In this document: piece after piece, positions 1-8,027 of the stretch | How the letters are laid out: each line of letters opens with the position of its first letter | How positions within the stretch are numbered: the stretch's first letter is position 1 | NCBI GenBank assembly: GCA_028691335.1 | Contig: JAQUZK010000039.1 | Location: forward strand, 1 to 9,275 | Reading direction: 5' to 3' | From: Candidatus Izemoplasmatales bacterium | GTDB lineage: Bacteria; Bacillota_I; Bacilli_A; Izemoplasmatales; Hujiaoplasmataceae | Length of the DNA: 9,275 bases | The notes under the pieces: generated by a model | The model's database searches: none | The model's input: the letters and a program-made list of their open reading frames with translations, nothing else | What the model was told of the DNA's origin: nothing | Made by a program: the position numbers and the translations under genes

Positions 1-132
1 ATTATAATAATTGATGCGTTTCCTGTAGCAATAATTGCATTTTTGAATATATCTTTCAACACTATTTCGACAACACTTGAAATCTATTTTATTATTACTT
101 CAAGTCAGACATGCACACATATTATTGGCCAT
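1..132 (-). pseudogene. Cysteine-rich reading frame, interrupted by TGA, runs off the window
   Basis: An ATG at 132-130 overlaps the TAA stop of the 521-residue gene (TAATG), the usual layout for translational coupling. The frame reads MANNMCACLT and then meets TGA at 102-100. Past this stop the same frame stays open for 33 codons to the window edge and is rich in cysteine (KCC, then CNYC), with lysine and arginine around the last pair. The pattern C-x-C ... CC ... C-x2-C resembles a zinc-binding protein. It could be a 10-residue peptide, a gene broken by a nonsense mutation, a sequencing error, or chance. No start codon follows the TGA in this frame. I do not recognise a family, and the gene's end lies outside the window. 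Confidence 0.25.
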
Positions 133-1697
133 TAAAACAAGGTCCTGTTTTCATCATAATAAAATATGCTTTCAGAACTACAATTTTTACATTTATATGT
201 GTTTCTATCAAAACTTACTCCAAAATCAAAATCACTAAATAAACAATCATTACAAAATACAAAAGGCTTTGTTGATATTGCTTTTAATTTTTCTAATCTA
301 TTTTTTTTAATTAATTGATGATTATTACTGCCGATTCCAATGAAATCGGGATATGTAAATAGTAATGATTTAACTTTTAAAAATCTTTCATCAATTACTG
401 AACCAATATACTCAAGATTTTCATCTATAAATATTTCATATCTCCGTTCATTTTCATATTCCCATTTTTTATCTTTAACAGAAAGTAACCAATATTTTAT
501 TATAGAATTAAAGAAGTTGTTCTTATCATCATCGTCAATATGAAAACTATTAATAATATCACATAAAAAATTCACTTCATCTTTAAATTCTTCTCTAGAA
601 TAAATAATGTCATAATTATGAACATAACTTAACATTACCAAATTATTATTTAATCTATATACAGGAGATAAACTGCTTCTCAAAATATCGTTTTTATACG
701 AGTAAATATTTTTACCATATTTTCTTTTCATTAATTCGGTGGGTTTTTCTTTTACGAATGAACTAACAAAACTTGTTCTCTGCAAATCTAAATCAACATT
801 TTTTACCCATTCATGTTTAATCCATTTTTTATTGCTAAAAATTTCCTTTGCTACTTTCCCTTCTCTTTTATCATTTAAATATTGAATTTTTTGCATCCAT
901 ACTTCATTATTTTTAGAAATTTTATTGGTGGAATCAGTTGATATACATTTGTGCAGGAAACTATTATTATATCCAAATCTAGAGCGCAATACCCAATTGG
1001 TAATAGTTAATCTTACTATTCCTGACAATGGTCTTTCATTAGGATTTAATCCAGATTTTTTCAAAAGTAAAGATTGTAAGTCAAATACTTTTAACAGTTC
1101 CTTCCTATCAAAGTTTAGAAATTCGTTTAGCATAGGAGAATTGTTAAAACTTAGATCATATAACAGTATATTAAAACCTTTAATAATCTCTTGTTGCGAA
1201 TCAGAAGATATACCATCATCTATTAAAGCATTTATAATTTCAATTAGTTTTGATGAGAATTTTTTATCTTTATGAAAAATATAATAGTGATATGTCAACG
1301 CAAATACTTTTAATGGTGTATATAATCCTGAAATTTGTTTAATAAATTCTTCATCATTTTCTTTATTCAAAAAAATTGATGCCCATTTGTTATTAAAAAC
1401 TTTACTGATAATATGTCTGTATAGATATATCTTAATATCTGGAGACTGTAATTCCCATGCTTCTAAATATATGGAATTAATAATCATCAACTCATAGTCT
1501 GTAGTCCTATAAATCCCCCTTGAATCTGATTCATTTAGATCACTTTGATTAACTAATCCAAATAATATTTCTTTGTTTTTATATGATGGGTCTTTCTTAA
1601 ATATTCCGATGTATTCAAGTACTCTCGATAATCTGGCTTCTTTGTAAGTTTTTGGCCAATCTGTAGGTTTAATCGAATCATCCCCAAACTCAATCAT
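132..1697 (-). CDS. Hypothetical 521-aa protein, DUF2971-like stretch and C-terminal zinc ribbon
   Basis: I do not recognise this protein with certainty. Seen: a largely helical N-terminal half (about residues 1-290) with no known motif; then residues 308-425, where an S-F-V-S-S-F segment, an R-K-Y-G-K segment and later W-E-Y-E-N-E-R-R (412-419) recall DUF2971 proteins (S-F-S-x, W-x-x-Y-G/A, W-x-Y-E-x-E-x-R); then a C-terminal four-cysteine zinc ribbon (C482, C485, C503, C506). There is no signal peptide or membrane segment, so it is probably cytosolic. The start is supported by AGGAGG eight bases upstream. It lies 228 bp behind res on the same strand, so it may be read through from the restriction operon or have its own promoter. 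Its stop overlaps the ATG of the next frame. A role in defence is inferred from position only; DUF2971 proteins have no well-established biochemical role that I can invoke. Confidence 0.75.
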   Translation of the reverse strand: MIEFGDDSIKPTDWPKTYKEARLSRVLEYIGIFKKDPSYKNKEILFGLVNQSDLNESDSRGIYRTTDYELMIINSIYLEAWELQSPDIKIYLYRHIISKVFNNKWASIFLNKENDEEFIKQISGLYTPLKVFALTYHYYIFHKDKKFSSKLIEIINALIDDGISSDSQQEIIKGFNILLYDLSFNNSPMLNEFLNFDRKELLKVFDLQSLLLKKSGLNPNERPLSGIVRLTITNWVLRSRFGYNNSFLHKCISTDSTNKISKNNEVWMQKIQYLNDKREGKVAKEIFSNKKWIKHEWVKNVDLDLQRTSFVSSFVKEKPTELMKRKYGKNIYSYKNDILRSSLSPVYRLNNNLVMLSYVHNYDIIYSREEFKDEVNFLCDIINSFHIDDDDKNNFFNSIIKYWLLSVKDKKWEYENERRYEIFIDENLEYIGSVIDERFLKVKSLLFTYPDFIGIGSNNHQLIKKNRLEKLKAISTKPFVFCNDCLFSDFDFGVSFDRNTYKCKNCSSESIFYYDENRTLF

Positions 1698-1705
1698 TAT
1701 TAAAA

Positions 1706-1711
1706 CCTCCT
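1706..1711 (-). promoter_or_regulatory. Shine-Dalgarno site of the 521-aa gene, inside a small dyad
   Basis: A perfect AGGAGG lies eight bases before the ATG at 1697-1695 and fixes that start. The site is part of the inverted repeat TCCTA-AA-TAGGA (1708-1719). In RNA this could form a short 4-bp hairpin that hides part of the ribosome site. Whether this weak hairpin matters is unknown. Confidence 0.7.
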
Positions 1712-1719
1712 ATTTAGGA

Positions 1720-1740
1720 TTAATTAAAAAAATTTAACAT
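1720..1740 (-). other. Possible six-codon leader cistron (MLNFFN) in the res-to-521-aa spacer
   Basis: Within the 228-bp spacer 1698-1925, an AAGGTGA site precedes ATG at 1740-1738. The frame ends at TAA (1722-1720), 22 bases before the start of the 521-aa gene. It could prime ribosomes for that gene or keep the dyad over its Shine-Dalgarno site open, but a six-codon frame is easily produced by chance. Elsewhere the spacer is very AT-rich. I see no GC-rich hairpin after res and no convincing promoter; the best is a TATAAA near 1755-1760 with a poor TTTGTT/TTGTTT box upstream. Confidence 0.2.
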
Positions 1741-1925
1741 TATTTCACCTTATTTTGTAATTTATAAAACTTTAAATTATTAAACAAACACACATCACCT
1801 TAAACCGATTTATTTCTATAATAAAGACATATTGATAAATCTTTCAGTCTTCTTTGTAGATTATCTCAACTTGATTATTCATCTATATTGTTGTAATTGT
1901 AATTATTCTATATTTTTAATAAAGT

Positions 1926-4592
1926 TTATTCGCTTAAAAATCTATCTTTTAAGTTGTTAAAACTTGAGTTAGTTGCTACTTCATCATGCGGTATAAACAA
2001 ATACTTAAATGGTTTTTGGCCATTTGCAATATTATATTCGCTTGCTACTCTACAATAGTTTATAGCTCTCTCTTTCTTAGCTAAAACATCTGGATCACTC
2101 ATTTCTCTTCGTGATTTAACTTCTACTAGATAGTAACCCTCTTCTGTTTCAACAACAAAATCAGGCTCATACCTTTTTCCTCTATTGTAAGTAATATTAA
2201 ATTGTGATGCTGCTGGTCTTAACCATTGAATTACTTCTTTTGAGTAATCACATGATATTGCAAATTTTCTTTCAGGGTCACTATCAAATTTAAATTTTGG
2301 AGTTACAGATTTTGTTGATCCTTCATAAGTAATAGACCTAATACTTTCTCCCGTTTTAGGTTCTTGATGGATATCCTTCAATCCTGCAGTAATGTCTACC
2401 ACATAGTTATCAATAACTGTTTCAATTCCGGAAACAACTTCGACAATTCCTTCATATGATATTGCTAAGTGCTGTAACAATTGATTTTTGAATTTCTGTA
2501 TTATATCTTTTCTATACATTAAACATATATTTCTAACTTCTGTTTCAGTAAATGACGCTCTATAATGGTCCAAAAATTGCATGACTATTTTTTGGATTAG
2601 TTCGGGACATTTTTCATAATCAATTTCGCTAATATCTCTAATTCCATCAACAAGAGTTTTTTCAGGCTTTATAGTATCAAAATCTATAACAGCACCTTTC
2701 TTAATTATTACTTCTTCTTTTGTGTTTAACATATTTTTAATAAGTATATCATTGGCAATTGGAACATATACCATATCACTTAAATCAAGGTCAAAATCTT
2801 GAATAATATACTTTTCTTCGCCTAGATTTTCAGTTTTTATTTTTGGTATATACATATTTTTTGATTGTGCTTTTTCTACAGTTTCTTGACCTATCATATT
2901 AAATGCAACTAATAAAAGATGTGATAAATCCTCAGACTCTTCTTTAAATTTATGTGCTAAGTCACTTTCAACATCTTTAATAATGTCATTTGCTTTAATT
3001 ATTTTATTTGGTGTTTGTTTTTTCTTCTCAAGTGTCTGCTTTGCGATACTTGATATAACCTCATTATACATTTCAACTTTTGAATTGTCATTATGATCAA
3101 ATCCAGCTTCTCTTAAGACTAGATCACGTTTTTCGTTAGTATCAAACAATGAAATTTTAACTGGTGTAATGACTTTTTGTTTTTCAAAATCTGCATATAT
3201 AATACCTTCAACATTGAAGATAGAATCTCCCTTTTGAGCCTCTGCAATTAAATCATCAAACTTATCGTGGGCAGTTAAAGTTACTGAGTCAATCATAGCA
3301 ACACCAGTTCTCTTACCAAAAGGTAACCTTAAGCCACGTCCTACAGTTTGTTCTCTTAGAGTTCTACTAGCAGCTGTTCTTAAAGGGACTATTGTGTATA
3401 GGTTATTAACATCCCAGCCTTCTTTTAGTATATTCACATGAATTACAATTTCTACTTTATTTTCACTTTTTTCAACATCTAAAAGTTGTTGAATATTCTC
3501 TTCTTTTTCAGACCCTTTTTGATTACTATGAATCATTATAACTTTGTCTGCATATTTTCCTTCTTTAAACGCAGCTGACTGTATATAATCAAGGATTTTT
3601 TCAGCATGATTAGTGTTTTTACAAACAATTAGCATGAAAGGTTTAACTAATTTTTCTTTATGATTAATCGAATATTCTAATAATTCAGTTTTCATATTTT
3701 CATGATGATTAATTCCATCATTAATCATTGTTTTATCAAGTTGCTCCTCAGTAAAGTTTTGTGTTTTAATATCTTTTCTAGTTAATGCATACGGAGTTCT
3801 TGTATATCCATCCTTTATAGCTTTGCTTAAAGGATATTCATAAACAACGTTTTTAAATAATATAGTTTTAGAGCCACTTTGAATTTGAGGAGTTGCTGTT
3901 AACTCTAATCCTAAAACTGGATTCAAGGAGTCAATAGCGGCAGCACTTGCTTCAGCTCTATAATGATGTGATTCATCCATTATTAACACAAGGTCATTTA
4001 ATTCACTTAAATGTTCAAAAAAACTGGTTCCCAAGTACTCGTTTAAATTCATTATATTTCTTTCTTCACTGTTAAATTTAGAAATATTAAAAATATAAAT
4101 ATTTACTGAATCACTATCTGTAGTCGATATAAGAGGCCTGTTTCTATAATCATCATCAATCCACACATTTGGTGTACGTGTTGCAAAACATCCTACACCT
4201 TTGAAAACATATTTTTCATTACTTGGATTTGGATTTCCTAAATCATTTTTTAATTTTGAATAGATTGTTAAGTTTGGCGCAACGACAAAAAAGTTCCTTA
4301 TACCTTTATTAGTATAAAGATATGTGATAAATGCGCCAATAAGTTTTGTTTTACCAACACCAGTAGCCAAAGCAAAAGCTAAAGACATAAAGTTATGTTC
4401 AAAATCTTTAAAAATAGGATATACATCATTAATTAAACGACTAGACTTTTCAAGATCTATTTTTTTACTTAACTCTATTTCATTTAAAATCGAATCTAAA
4501 ATTTGAACGCTTTGTTTTTGAGGTCTTCTAAGTGACATCATATTATTTATTGCATCAACTGTATATTCAGGATATAATTTTCTGTTAATCAT
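1926..4592 (-). CDS. res: Type III restriction enzyme subunit Res (SF2 helicase plus PD-(D/E)XK nuclease)
   Basis: This is the 888-residue restriction subunit. With Mod it forms the Type III endonuclease, which uses ATP hydrolysis to communicate along DNA and cuts near unmodified sites. Visible in order: a Q-motif-like R-R-P-Q-K-Q (22-27); Walker A A-T-G-V-G-K-T (76-82); motif II D-E-S-H (206-209); motif III L-T-A-T-P (231-235); motif V I-L-K-E-G-W-D-V (388-395); motif VI Q-x-x-G-R-G-L-R (415-422). The I-L-K-E-G-W-D motif is typical of Type III Res. The C-terminal PD-(D/E)XK nuclease shows P-D-F (D811) and E-V-K (E824, K826), with E774 a possible upstream acidic residue. No catalytic motif is missing and the length is normal for the family, so it should be active. 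ATG overlaps the mod2 stop as ATGA, indicating coupled translation and a set subunit ratio. Confidence 0.96.
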   Translation of the reverse strand: MINRKLYPEYTVDAINNMMSLRRPQKQSVQILDSILNEIELSKKIDLEKSSRLINDVYPIFKDFEHNFMSLAFALATGVGKTKLIGAFITYLYTNKGIRNFFVVAPNLTIYSKLKNDLGNPNPSNEKYVFKGVGCFATRTPNVWIDDDYRNRPLISTTDSDSVNIYIFNISKFNSEERNIMNLNEYLGTSFFEHLSELNDLVLIMDESHHYRAEASAAAIDSLNPVLGLELTATPQIQSGSKTILFKNVVYEYPLSKAIKDGYTRTPYALTRKDIKTQNFTEEQLDKTMINDGINHHENMKTELLEYSINHKEKLVKPFMLIVCKNTNHAEKILDYIQSAAFKEGKYADKVIMIHSNQKGSEKEENIQQLLDVEKSENKVEIVIHVNILKEGWDVNNLYTIVPLRTAASRTLREQTVGRGLRLPFGKRTGVAMIDSVTLTAHDKFDDLIAEAQKGDSIFNVEGIIYADFEKQKVITPVKISLFDTNEKRDLVLREAGFDHNDNSKVEMYNEVISSIAKQTLEKKKQTPNKIIKANDIIKDVESDLAHKFKEESEDLSHLLLVAFNMIGQETVEKAQSKNMYIPKIKTENLGEEKYIIQDFDLDLSDMVYVPIANDILIKNMLNTKEEVIIKKGAVIDFDTIKPEKTLVDGIRDISEIDYEKCPELIQKIVMQFLDHYRASFTETEVRNICLMYRKDIIQKFKNQLLQHLAISYEGIVEVVSGIETVIDNYVVDITAGLKDIHQEPKTGESIRSITYEGSTKSVTPKFKFDSDPERKFAISCDYSKEVIQWLRPAASQFNITYNRGKRYEPDFVVETEEGYYLVEVKSRREMSDPDVLAKKERAINYCRVASEYNIANGQKPFKYLFIPHDEVATNSSFNNLKDRFLSE

Positions 4593-6301
4593 TGGTATTC
4601 CTCCTCATCAATTGAATCTGTAAAGTCTGATGGAGTAATTATATTTAAATTATAATTATCTACGTCATATTCACAATTTTCTAATATCGATTTTGGTATT
4701 TTTTTAATTGTTATATTTTTATACTTTTTATCTAATCCACCATCAAATGATTTACAACTTATAAGTAAGAATTCATCTTCTCCCATTTGATTGAAAATTA
4801 ACTCTAAATACTCTTCACTTATGTGTTTTGTTGTTACAAATAAAAAGGAGACTTCTGAACTATATGATTGTTTCCAGAACAGTTCTTGTGATGGCAAGTA
4901 TTTAAATCCTTCATGAAGCGCTATTGTTGATGCTAACATGTCTGGATTATATTCCTTATTAATTATTTGTTGACCAAATTGATCTTTTTTAATTAATGTC
5001 GGTGCTAATTCAAAAAACTTATAGCCTCCTCCGCCTTTCCATTCTAGAAGTTTACTTATTCCGCCTTGTTCTCCATCTATAACACTATCCATTCTTTGTT
5101 TACAGTGTGTGTAGGCGTGTTCACCCATTTCTATACCAATCCATCTTCTATTCATTTTGTGAGCTACTGCAGATGTGGTTCCTGACCCTAAAAATGAATC
5201 TAACACCAGATCTCCAGGATTCGTAAACATATTTAGAATTCTATAAATAAGTCTTTCTGGCTTTTTGCTAGCTTTAAACTTAACATTACCTTCATTTTCA
5301 ACATTACCCATATCTAAATAAAAACCATCCCACCAATCTCCTAAAATGTTTGAGAGTTCTTCGGAAATTCCTTCATAACTATCAACGATTTGAAATTTTA
5401 ATGATATAGGGATAAATTGATTCAGGGTGTTAGTAGTCTTTTTAATATAATATCTTTCACCCTTCGTATCAAAAAACTCCACTACTGATGATCTATTTGG
5501 TAAGATGTTCATTAATCTTTCGGAGTCTTTTAAAGCTGCACTAGGGGCAGTATGAGTTCTTCCTATAATATTTCTGTTTTTAGAAACAAATTTTTTAAAC
5601 ACCTCACTTATCAAATATAACTGTTTTAATGATGCTGCTGATTTTCTTAAACCATATTTTTCTAATTCTTGTAATACCAATGGCTCTTGAACTAATTGAT
5701 TCATTTCATAAATGCCATTTGTATTTTTTCCAAGTATGTATGAATAATGAGGATCATAATCAGTTTTTTCATACGCAGGTTTTAATCTTAAACTTTTTGA
5801 GTAAATATGCAAAAATTCAACATTCTTAACTATAGTTTTATCAGAATGTTCAATTTTAAATCCGGAAGTCGCTGACATACGAACCGCAACGGTGGTGATG
5901 AAATTATTTCTTCCAAAAATTTCATCCATTATCACTTTTCCATATGCCATTTCATTCTTATCTAATTGAACAACAATTACTCCATCTTGAGCCAACAATT
6001 TTTCTAAAATTATTAATCTTTTGCTCATTAAGTTTAACCAAATACTATGTTCTACTCCATCATCATAATGCTCAAACGCATTCCCCGTATTATATGGTGG
6101 GTCTATATATATACATTTTACTTGTCCTGTATACTTACTTTCAAGTGCCTTCAAAGCTAAAAGATTGTCTCCGTGTATTAAGACATTTTCAGTGTTTTTA
6201 TCATTTGTAGTATTACTGAGAATCTTATTTTCAATTAAAATCCTTGGCTCAGTTTTAACATTTTCACCTTTACCAATCCAGCGTAATTCTAACTTATTCA
6301 A
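4589..6301 (-). CDS. mod: Type III DNA adenine methyltransferase Mod, second copy (Mod2)
   Basis: Mod supplies site recognition and N6-adenine methylation for the Type III complex; Res needs it in order to cut. About 570 residues from the proposed start. The order is that of a beta-class methyltransferase: catalytic motif IV I-D-P-P-Y (67-70), then the target-recognition region (about 140-340), then the AdoMet-binding motif I D-S-F-L-G-S-G-T-T (F370, G372, G374), followed by a conserved C-terminal extension containing W-K-G-G-G-G-Y-K-F. It is paralogous to the gene before it; the middle of the recognition region differs most. The frame is open up to ATG 6331, but I prefer TTG 6301: AGAAGG lies eight bases upstream, and it gives the family N-terminus MNKLEL that Mod1 shares. 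ATG 6307 is an alternative. This start overlaps the Mod1 stop by 8 bp. Confidence 0.94.
   Translation of the reverse strand: MNKLELRWIGKGENVKTEPRILIENKILSNTTNDKNTENVLIHGDNLLALKALESKYTGQVKCIYIDPPYNTGNAFEHYDDGVEHSIWLNLMSKRLIILEKLLAQDGVIVVQLDKNEMAYGKVIMDEIFGRNNFITTVAVRMSATSGFKIEHSDKTIVKNVEFLHIYSKSLRLKPAYEKTDYDPHYSYILGKNTNGIYEMNQLVQEPLVLQELEKYGLRKSAASLKQLYLISEVFKKFVSKNRNIIGRTHTAPSAALKDSERLMNILPNRSSVVEFFDTKGERYYIKKTTNTLNQFIPISLKFQIVDSYEGISEELSNILGDWWDGFYLDMGNVENEGNVKFKASKKPERLIYRILNMFTNPGDLVLDSFLGSGTTSAVAHKMNRRWIGIEMGEHAYTHCKQRMDSVIDGEQGGISKLLEWKGGGGYKFFELAPTLIKKDQFGQQIINKEYNPDMLASTIALHEGFKYLPSQELFWKQSYSSEVSFLFVTTKHISEEYLELIFNQMGEDEFLLISCKSFDGGLDKKYKNITIKKIPKSILENCEYDVDNYNLNIITPSDFTDSIDEEEYQ
4600..4605 (-). 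promoter_or_regulatory. Strong Shine-Dalgarno site of res
   Basis: A perfect AGGAGG lies seven bases before the res ATG (4592-4590), inside the last codons of mod2. It confirms the res start and suggests res can also load its own ribosomes rather than relying only on the ATGA coupling. Confidence 0.8.
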
Positions 6302-7940
6302 CCTCATCACCTTCTTCATCTTTAGTTTCATTTATATTCAAATTATAGTTTTCCATGCCAAATGCACAATTTTTAAGGATAGAATTTGGTATTTTTTTTA
6401 TCGTTATATTTTTGTATTTATTATTTAGAGCACTATCATAAGATTTACAACTCACCAACAAAGTTTCTTCCTCATTCATTTGATTAAATATAGCATCTAA
6501 ATACTCATGTGTAACATGATTTGTTGTCACATATAAAAATGATTTGTCAGAACTGTGGGACTGTTTCCAAAAACATTCTTGAGAGGGTGCATATTTAAAA
6601 CCTTCATGAATTGCTATAGCTGATGCAAGCATATTGTCATCATAGTCCTCATTTATCACAGGCTGTCCAAATGAATCAAATTTGATTAAAGTTGGAGCAA
6701 GTTCATAAAACTTATATCCTCCACCACCTTGCCATTGCAGTGCTTTAGACATTCCACCTTGTTCACCCTTGATAACTTCATCAAGTCTTGGTTTGGCTAA
6801 TGTGTATGCATGATCTCCTAGTTCGATTCCAATCCATCTTCTATTCATCTTGTGCGCTACAGCTGCTGTTGTACCGGAACCTAAAAAAGAATCTAAGACT
6901 AAGTCCCCTTCCTGAGTGACCATTTCTAAAATTCTAGCAATTAAAAATTCAGGTTTTTTTCCATTTCTAAATTTTACCCCTCCCTCATTAAATAATTTAC
7001 CAGTGTTAATGTCTAACCAAATATCACCTAAAAGATTGCTCATACCATCTATAGCCCCGTTTTCAGTAAAGCATTCATGAAATTTGCTTGATAAGAAAAA
7101 CATTTCCCTACCCCTGTAATAGTAATTTTCTTTGTTGTTTTTGGTGATATAAAAAATATCATCAGGATTGTCTTGTGAGATTTTTTTATATTCATTCCTA
7201 ATAAAGGCTCTTCGCCAAATGTTGTTTTTATTCTTAGTAATAAATTTTACAAAGTTTTTATCTTTAAGTGTTTTTTCGATTCCTTTTTCTTTTAAGATAT
7301 CTGACAATCTTAATATTTTCCACTTTTTAGGGTCATCGCTATTATTTCTTTCTAAAAAATATTGAAATTCATTATCAAATTCATCAATCAATACATATTG
7401 TGGTTTAATTCTAAAATTGTTAATGTTTTTTGCATAAACCAAAATCATTTCTTTTTCTTTAATAATTGTTTTTTCTCTGTGTGTTGTTTTTACACCACTT
7501 ACAGTTGACATCTTAACACATATTGTTGACACAAAATTATTTCTGCCAAAAATCTGATCACAAAGTACTTTTAAGTAAGCGTACTCATTTTCGTCAATCT
7601 GAATAAAAATACTTCCATCATCACTTAATAATCTATGTAATATTTCAAGTCTGGGTTTCATAAGTGACAACCAAATGCTATGTTCAACATTATCATCATA
7701 ATGTTCAAATGCTGACCCCGTGTTATAAGGTGGATCAATATAAATGCATTTAATTGAATTTGTGAATTCTTTCTCCAGTGACTTCAAAGCTAACAAGTTG
7801 TCTCCATGAATAAGCATATTTCTAGTTTCAGTATCAATACTTAAATTACTATGCTTTGGATCTTCAATTAATATCCGTGGTTCGATATTAATAACATCAT
7901 CTTTTCCTACCCATGTTAATTCTAATTTCTGTTTATTCAA
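6294..7940 (-). CDS. mod: Type III DNA adenine methyltransferase Mod, first copy (Mod1)
   Basis: First gene of the restriction operon, about 548 residues from the proposed start. It has the same beta-class layout as the next gene: I-D-P-P-Y catalytic motif (D69 to Y72), recognition region about 140-325, AdoMet motif I D-S-F-L-G-S-G-T-T (F352, G354, G356), and the conserved C-terminal extension (W-Q-G-G-G-G-Y-K-F, N-I-T-I-K-K-I-P). Both catalytic motifs are complete, so it should methylate DNA. The middle of its recognition region (about 185-295) bears little resemblance to Mod2, implying another target or a different role in a mixed dimer. The frame can start at ATG 7955. I prefer TTG 7940, which follows GGGG with nine bases between and yields an N-terminus (MNKQKLEL) aligned with Mod2. 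The acidic tail ends at TAA inside the start region of mod2. Its promoter lies at 7980-8007. Confidence 0.94.
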   Translation of the reverse strand: MNKQKLELTWVGKDDVINIEPRILIEDPKHSNLSIDTETRNMLIHGDNLLALKSLEKEFTNSIKCIYIDPPYNTGSAFEHYDDNVEHSIWLSLMKPRLEILHRLLSDDGSIFIQIDENEYAYLKVLCDQIFGRNNFVSTICVKMSTVSGVKTTHREKTIIKEKEMILVYAKNINNFRIKPQYVLIDEFDNEFQYFLERNNSDDPKKWKILRLSDILKEKGIEKTLKDKNFVKFITKNKNNIWRRAFIRNEYKKISQDNPDDIFYITKNNKENYYYRGREMFFLSSKFHECFTENGAIDGMSNLLGDIWLDINTGKLFNEGGVKFRNGKKPEFLIARILEMVTQEGDLVLDSFLGSGTTAAVAHKMNRRWIGIELGDHAYTLAKPRLDEVIKGEQGGMSKALQWQGGGGYKFYELAPTLIKFDSFGQPVINEDYDDNMLASAIAIHEGFKYAPSQECFWKQSHSSDKSFLYVTTNHVTHEYLDAIFNQMNEEETLLVSCKSYDSALNNKYKNITIKKIPNSILKNCAFGMENYNLNINETKDEEGDEVE

Positions 7941-7979
7941 AAATAATAACCCCATTTCGTTTCATTAATCATTACATGA

Positions 7980-8007
7980 ATTATAACATTTACGCATTGA
8001 ATTTGAA
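7980..8007 (-). promoter_or_regulatory. Promoter of the mod1-mod2-res operon
   Basis: A perfect -10 box TATAAT (7985-7980) is preceded by the extended -10 element TG one base upstream. A weaker -35 TTCAAA (8007-8002) sits at 16-bp spacing. The expected transcript start is near 7973, giving a leader of about 33 bases to TTG 7940. The strong extended -10 would compensate for the poor -35 box. It is the only good promoter in the 8062-7956 spacer and makes the restriction operon independent of the phage-like genes upstream. Confidence 0.65.
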
Positions 8008-8027
8008 AGAAAAACCTAGGTATTAGC

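Noticed and set aside
54..102. Selenocysteine insertion element after the in-frame TGA
   Set aside because: The only dyad is a 6-bp AT-rich stem with a 17-base loop; it has none of the expected compact structure, and no selenocysteine genes are visible.
340..1275. Two plus-strand open frames opposite the 521-aa gene
   Set aside because: They mirror the coding strand of a longer frame with a good ribosome site, have no recognisable protein features, and are explained by AT-rich antisense sequence.
6392..6399. Eight-base A/T run in mod1 (and another at 301-308 in the 521-aa gene) as phase-variation tracts
   Set aside because: Such runs are expected by chance at this AT content, lie near the C-termini, and no tetra- or pentanucleotide repeats typical of phase-variable mods are present.
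5629..6428. Plus-strand frames opposite mod2 and mod1
   Set aside because: Antisense shadows of strongly conserved methyltransferase coding sequence; their protein sequences are hydrophobic or low-complexity and unlike any family.
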